64,000 nucleotides of DNA from Candidatus Peribacteria bacterium (GTDB taxonomy: Bacteria; Patescibacteriota; Gracilibacteria; BD1-5; UBA6164). Positions 62,439 through 64,000 of this stretch are shown piece after piece. The notes below the pieces were generated by a model that was given only the letters and a program-made list of their open reading frames with translations, searched no databases and had not been told where the DNA came from. The stretch lies in assembly GCA_023898505.1 (NCBI GenBank), contig CP060226.1, forward strand, positions 372,001 through 436,000, read 5' to 3'. A program made the translations under genes and the position numbers. Position 1 is the stretch's first letter, and each line of letters starts with the position of its first letter.

Positions 62439-62447
62439 GCAAGAATA

Positions 62448-63791
62448 TTACAGACAAGGAACCGAAAGATTTTCTAATGTAGTAATTTTAGAAACCATAC
62501 ACTGGATACGAGAAAATAATTTTTCTGATTGTTCCGTCGCATGCAAACTATCATCAAGTATCTGAGGAAGTTCTCTATCATATACTGACTTATTTCCCTT
62601 GTTAAAAGATGACAAGATATAATCATCATTTAAGAAGTCTCAGAGAACCACATTGTACGAGTCATTGATTTTATTATCCAACATATCGGCTTCAAGGGTA
62701 ATTTTTGCAGGAAGATAGTATGGATAGGCCTTGAGATATGACTCTACTCATTCATCACTAACAAGGTACTCCATAAAATCTGTAGCTATATCCGTGTTTT
62801 CACTGTTTCTATTGATGACAAAATACTCATAGTTCGCCAGTGTTTTTCCCTTACTTGCAAAGAAGTATGGAAATGGTTCGGCGAAAAGAAATGTCTTACT
62901 AAAGCCTTTTTCTTTAATTTGTTCTATCATCCTCGGATACCCAATCACCGCAGCGACTTCTGAACGAGAAAAGGCATCGAGATTATTTACTCCTTCGCTT
63001 TTCATCCCTGCATACTTTGCATTGTAGGCATTTTCTCCGTCCACATCACCAAGTAGAAGGTACTGTCAAAGCGTCTGTTTGAGTTTATTTCCAGTTAATT
63101 CCGAGAGGTTTGTAATCTCTTCGAGCATAAAAAATTGTGTCACAATATCTGAAACTCCAACAACGGTAGTTCCATTCCCCAAAGCAAAAGGAGAGATATC
63201 TGACTGGCGTTCTTTGATCTTTGAGATGGCATTGTTTATAGCTGCCCAAGATTCTAAATCTGAAGCCTTGATATACTTTTTATGATAAAAGATACCGAGC
63301 GTTTCATATCCTACAGGAATTCACTTCAGAAACTCTACAGTATCTTCTCCATTAGCAGTCTCGAGTATCAAATCATCACCAAAAAGACCCTTATAGTTTT
63401 TTCTAAAATCTATCGCAGAAACACGAGCAGGATCTATCCCAAGTATCTGTCACTCAAACAAAGAAGTATCATTATTATTGAGAGTAAAGATATCTGGCCC
63501 CGTACCTTGTAAAAATGCTGAGGTAAGCGCATCAGTATAGGTTTCATAATCACTAAAACTTTCGACAATTATATTTTTCCCAGCAGCAGATGGGGAGGCT
63601 GACTGAAAATCAGCGACAACAGATTCAAATGGAGTACGAGAGTCTCCATACATCCAGATGACGATATCTCCTGCTGTTCTTGTTCCTTGAGTTGTTTGTT
63701 CCTTTTCTCCATTAAGCCCAGTCACAAAGATAATCGTTCACAGGAGCACAACAACACCAATAATTGCAAATATTATTTTTCGTATATTCAT
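62448..63791 (-). CDS. Extracellular solute-binding protein (ABC transporter, family 1)
   Basis: A 447-residue exported protein. A signal/anchor segment (IIFAIIGVVVLL) is followed by a substrate-binding lobe order typical of sugar-type ABC binding proteins: DIVIWMYGDS, VADFQSASP, DALTSAFLQGTGPDIFTLNN, IPVGYETLGIFYHKKYI, VAAVIGYPRMIEQ, YFVINRNSENTDIATDFMEYLVSDE. No lipobox Cys is visible near the N-terminus. The permease and ATPase are not in this window. Five UGA codons are Gly. It is the first gene of the hemW operon. Confidence 0.82.
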
Positions 63792-63828
63792 AAGAAAAAA
63801 GTTAGAGAAAATAGGAGAGGAAAAAACT

Positions 63829-64000
63829 TTATAAGTCACTCAAAAGGTGCATATGTATATGGGGAACCTCTTGCATATTTCAGACATTTACACGCAACTG
63901 ATACGAAGATTGTACTCATAACTGAAGAGCTACTTTTTTCGCTACTTGCAATAACTCTCCAAGGATATACTCATCTGCTTCACTCATATCATGAATCGTT
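63829..64000 (-). CDS. HIT-family nucleotide-binding protein (5' end outside window)
   Basis: The C-terminal 56 residues of a HIT protein: YQLRVNVGNMQEVPHIHMHLLSDL with the His triad HIHMH. Two UGA codons are Gly, one at the position of the usual Gly before Q-x-V-x-H-x-H. HIT proteins hydrolyse or transfer nucleotides (Hint/Fhit-like). Start lies beyond 64000; it ends 38 bases before the solute-binding protein. Confidence 0.85.

Noticed and set aside
1..64000. Many genes appear as pseudogenes split by in-frame stops.
   Set aside because: The breaks are nearly all UGA at conserved Gly positions, so they reflect code 25 and not decay.

Overview
The window reads as the chromosome of a Candidate Phyla Radiation bacterium that decodes UGA as glycine (genetic code 25), that is Absconditabacteria (SR1) or Gracilibacteria (BD1-5). 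Under the standard code most housekeeping genes here look broken. With UGA read as Gly they become full-length, and the Gly falls at invariant positions: DGR(K)S-G in UvrB, FQ-G-GEP in a radical SAM enzyme, YEGRAGG in a PGRP amidase, HIGDWG..FG in ArgRS, MEKG in GatB, and G-SH in every HicA toxin. Every gene with its 3' end in the window stops at TAA or TAG. The window is AT-rich and densely packed, and most genes lie on the minus strand. I cannot tell SR1 from Gracilibacteria, and I saw no suppressor tRNA-Gly(UCA) here.

Layout. 0-19 kb is mostly housekeeping: uvrB, a fibrinogen-like pilin, an amidase-SpoIID fusion, an SDR, a U32-like protein, glutaredoxin, ferredoxin, metG, a K+ channel, an M48 protease, a HicBA pair, trmB, an EamA transporter, cysS and tRNA-Phe. 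19.6-26 kb (minus) is a tight five-gene operon: HemN-like radical SAM protein, lipoprotein, membrane protein, a small exported peptide with His-Xaa-Ser repeats, and a large secreted Cys-rich protein with a SUEL-lectin-like domain. 26-32.8 kb holds two U32-family proteins, a small SSB-like protein, DUF2130, a BRO-N protein, a coiled-coil membrane protein and another radical SAM enzyme. 32.8-40 kb (plus) carries HxsD, HxsB, a 1,104-residue secreted protein, a lipoprotein and a prepilin peptidase. 40-45.2 kb (minus) is a cell-wall block: PBP2-type transpeptidase, MurL and a CHAP-like hydrolase. 45.3-51.5 kb has rpsO, relA/spoT, a type IV pilin, a Trm9-like methyltransferase and argS. 52.8-55.35 kb is an array of four toxin-antitoxin cassettes separated by near-identical repeats that carry a promoter and a hairpin. 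It is followed by a TrbL/VirB6-like membrane protein, gatB, another HicBA pair, hpf, a nucleosidase-like protein, hemW, a solute-binding protein and a partial HIT protein.

Two themes dominate. First, small palindromic repeats are scattered between genes and also inserted in frame inside essential enzymes (uvrB, metG three times, cysS, argS and others). Several copies carry a UGA that must be read as Gly for the host enzyme to be completed. Second, there is a candidate split His-Xaa-Ser (HXS) modification system, with maturation genes at 33 kb and a peptide precursor at 22 kb. Each locus lies next to lipoproteins and giant secreted proteins, which suggests a surface or secreted modified peptide in a host-attached, pilus-bearing cell.
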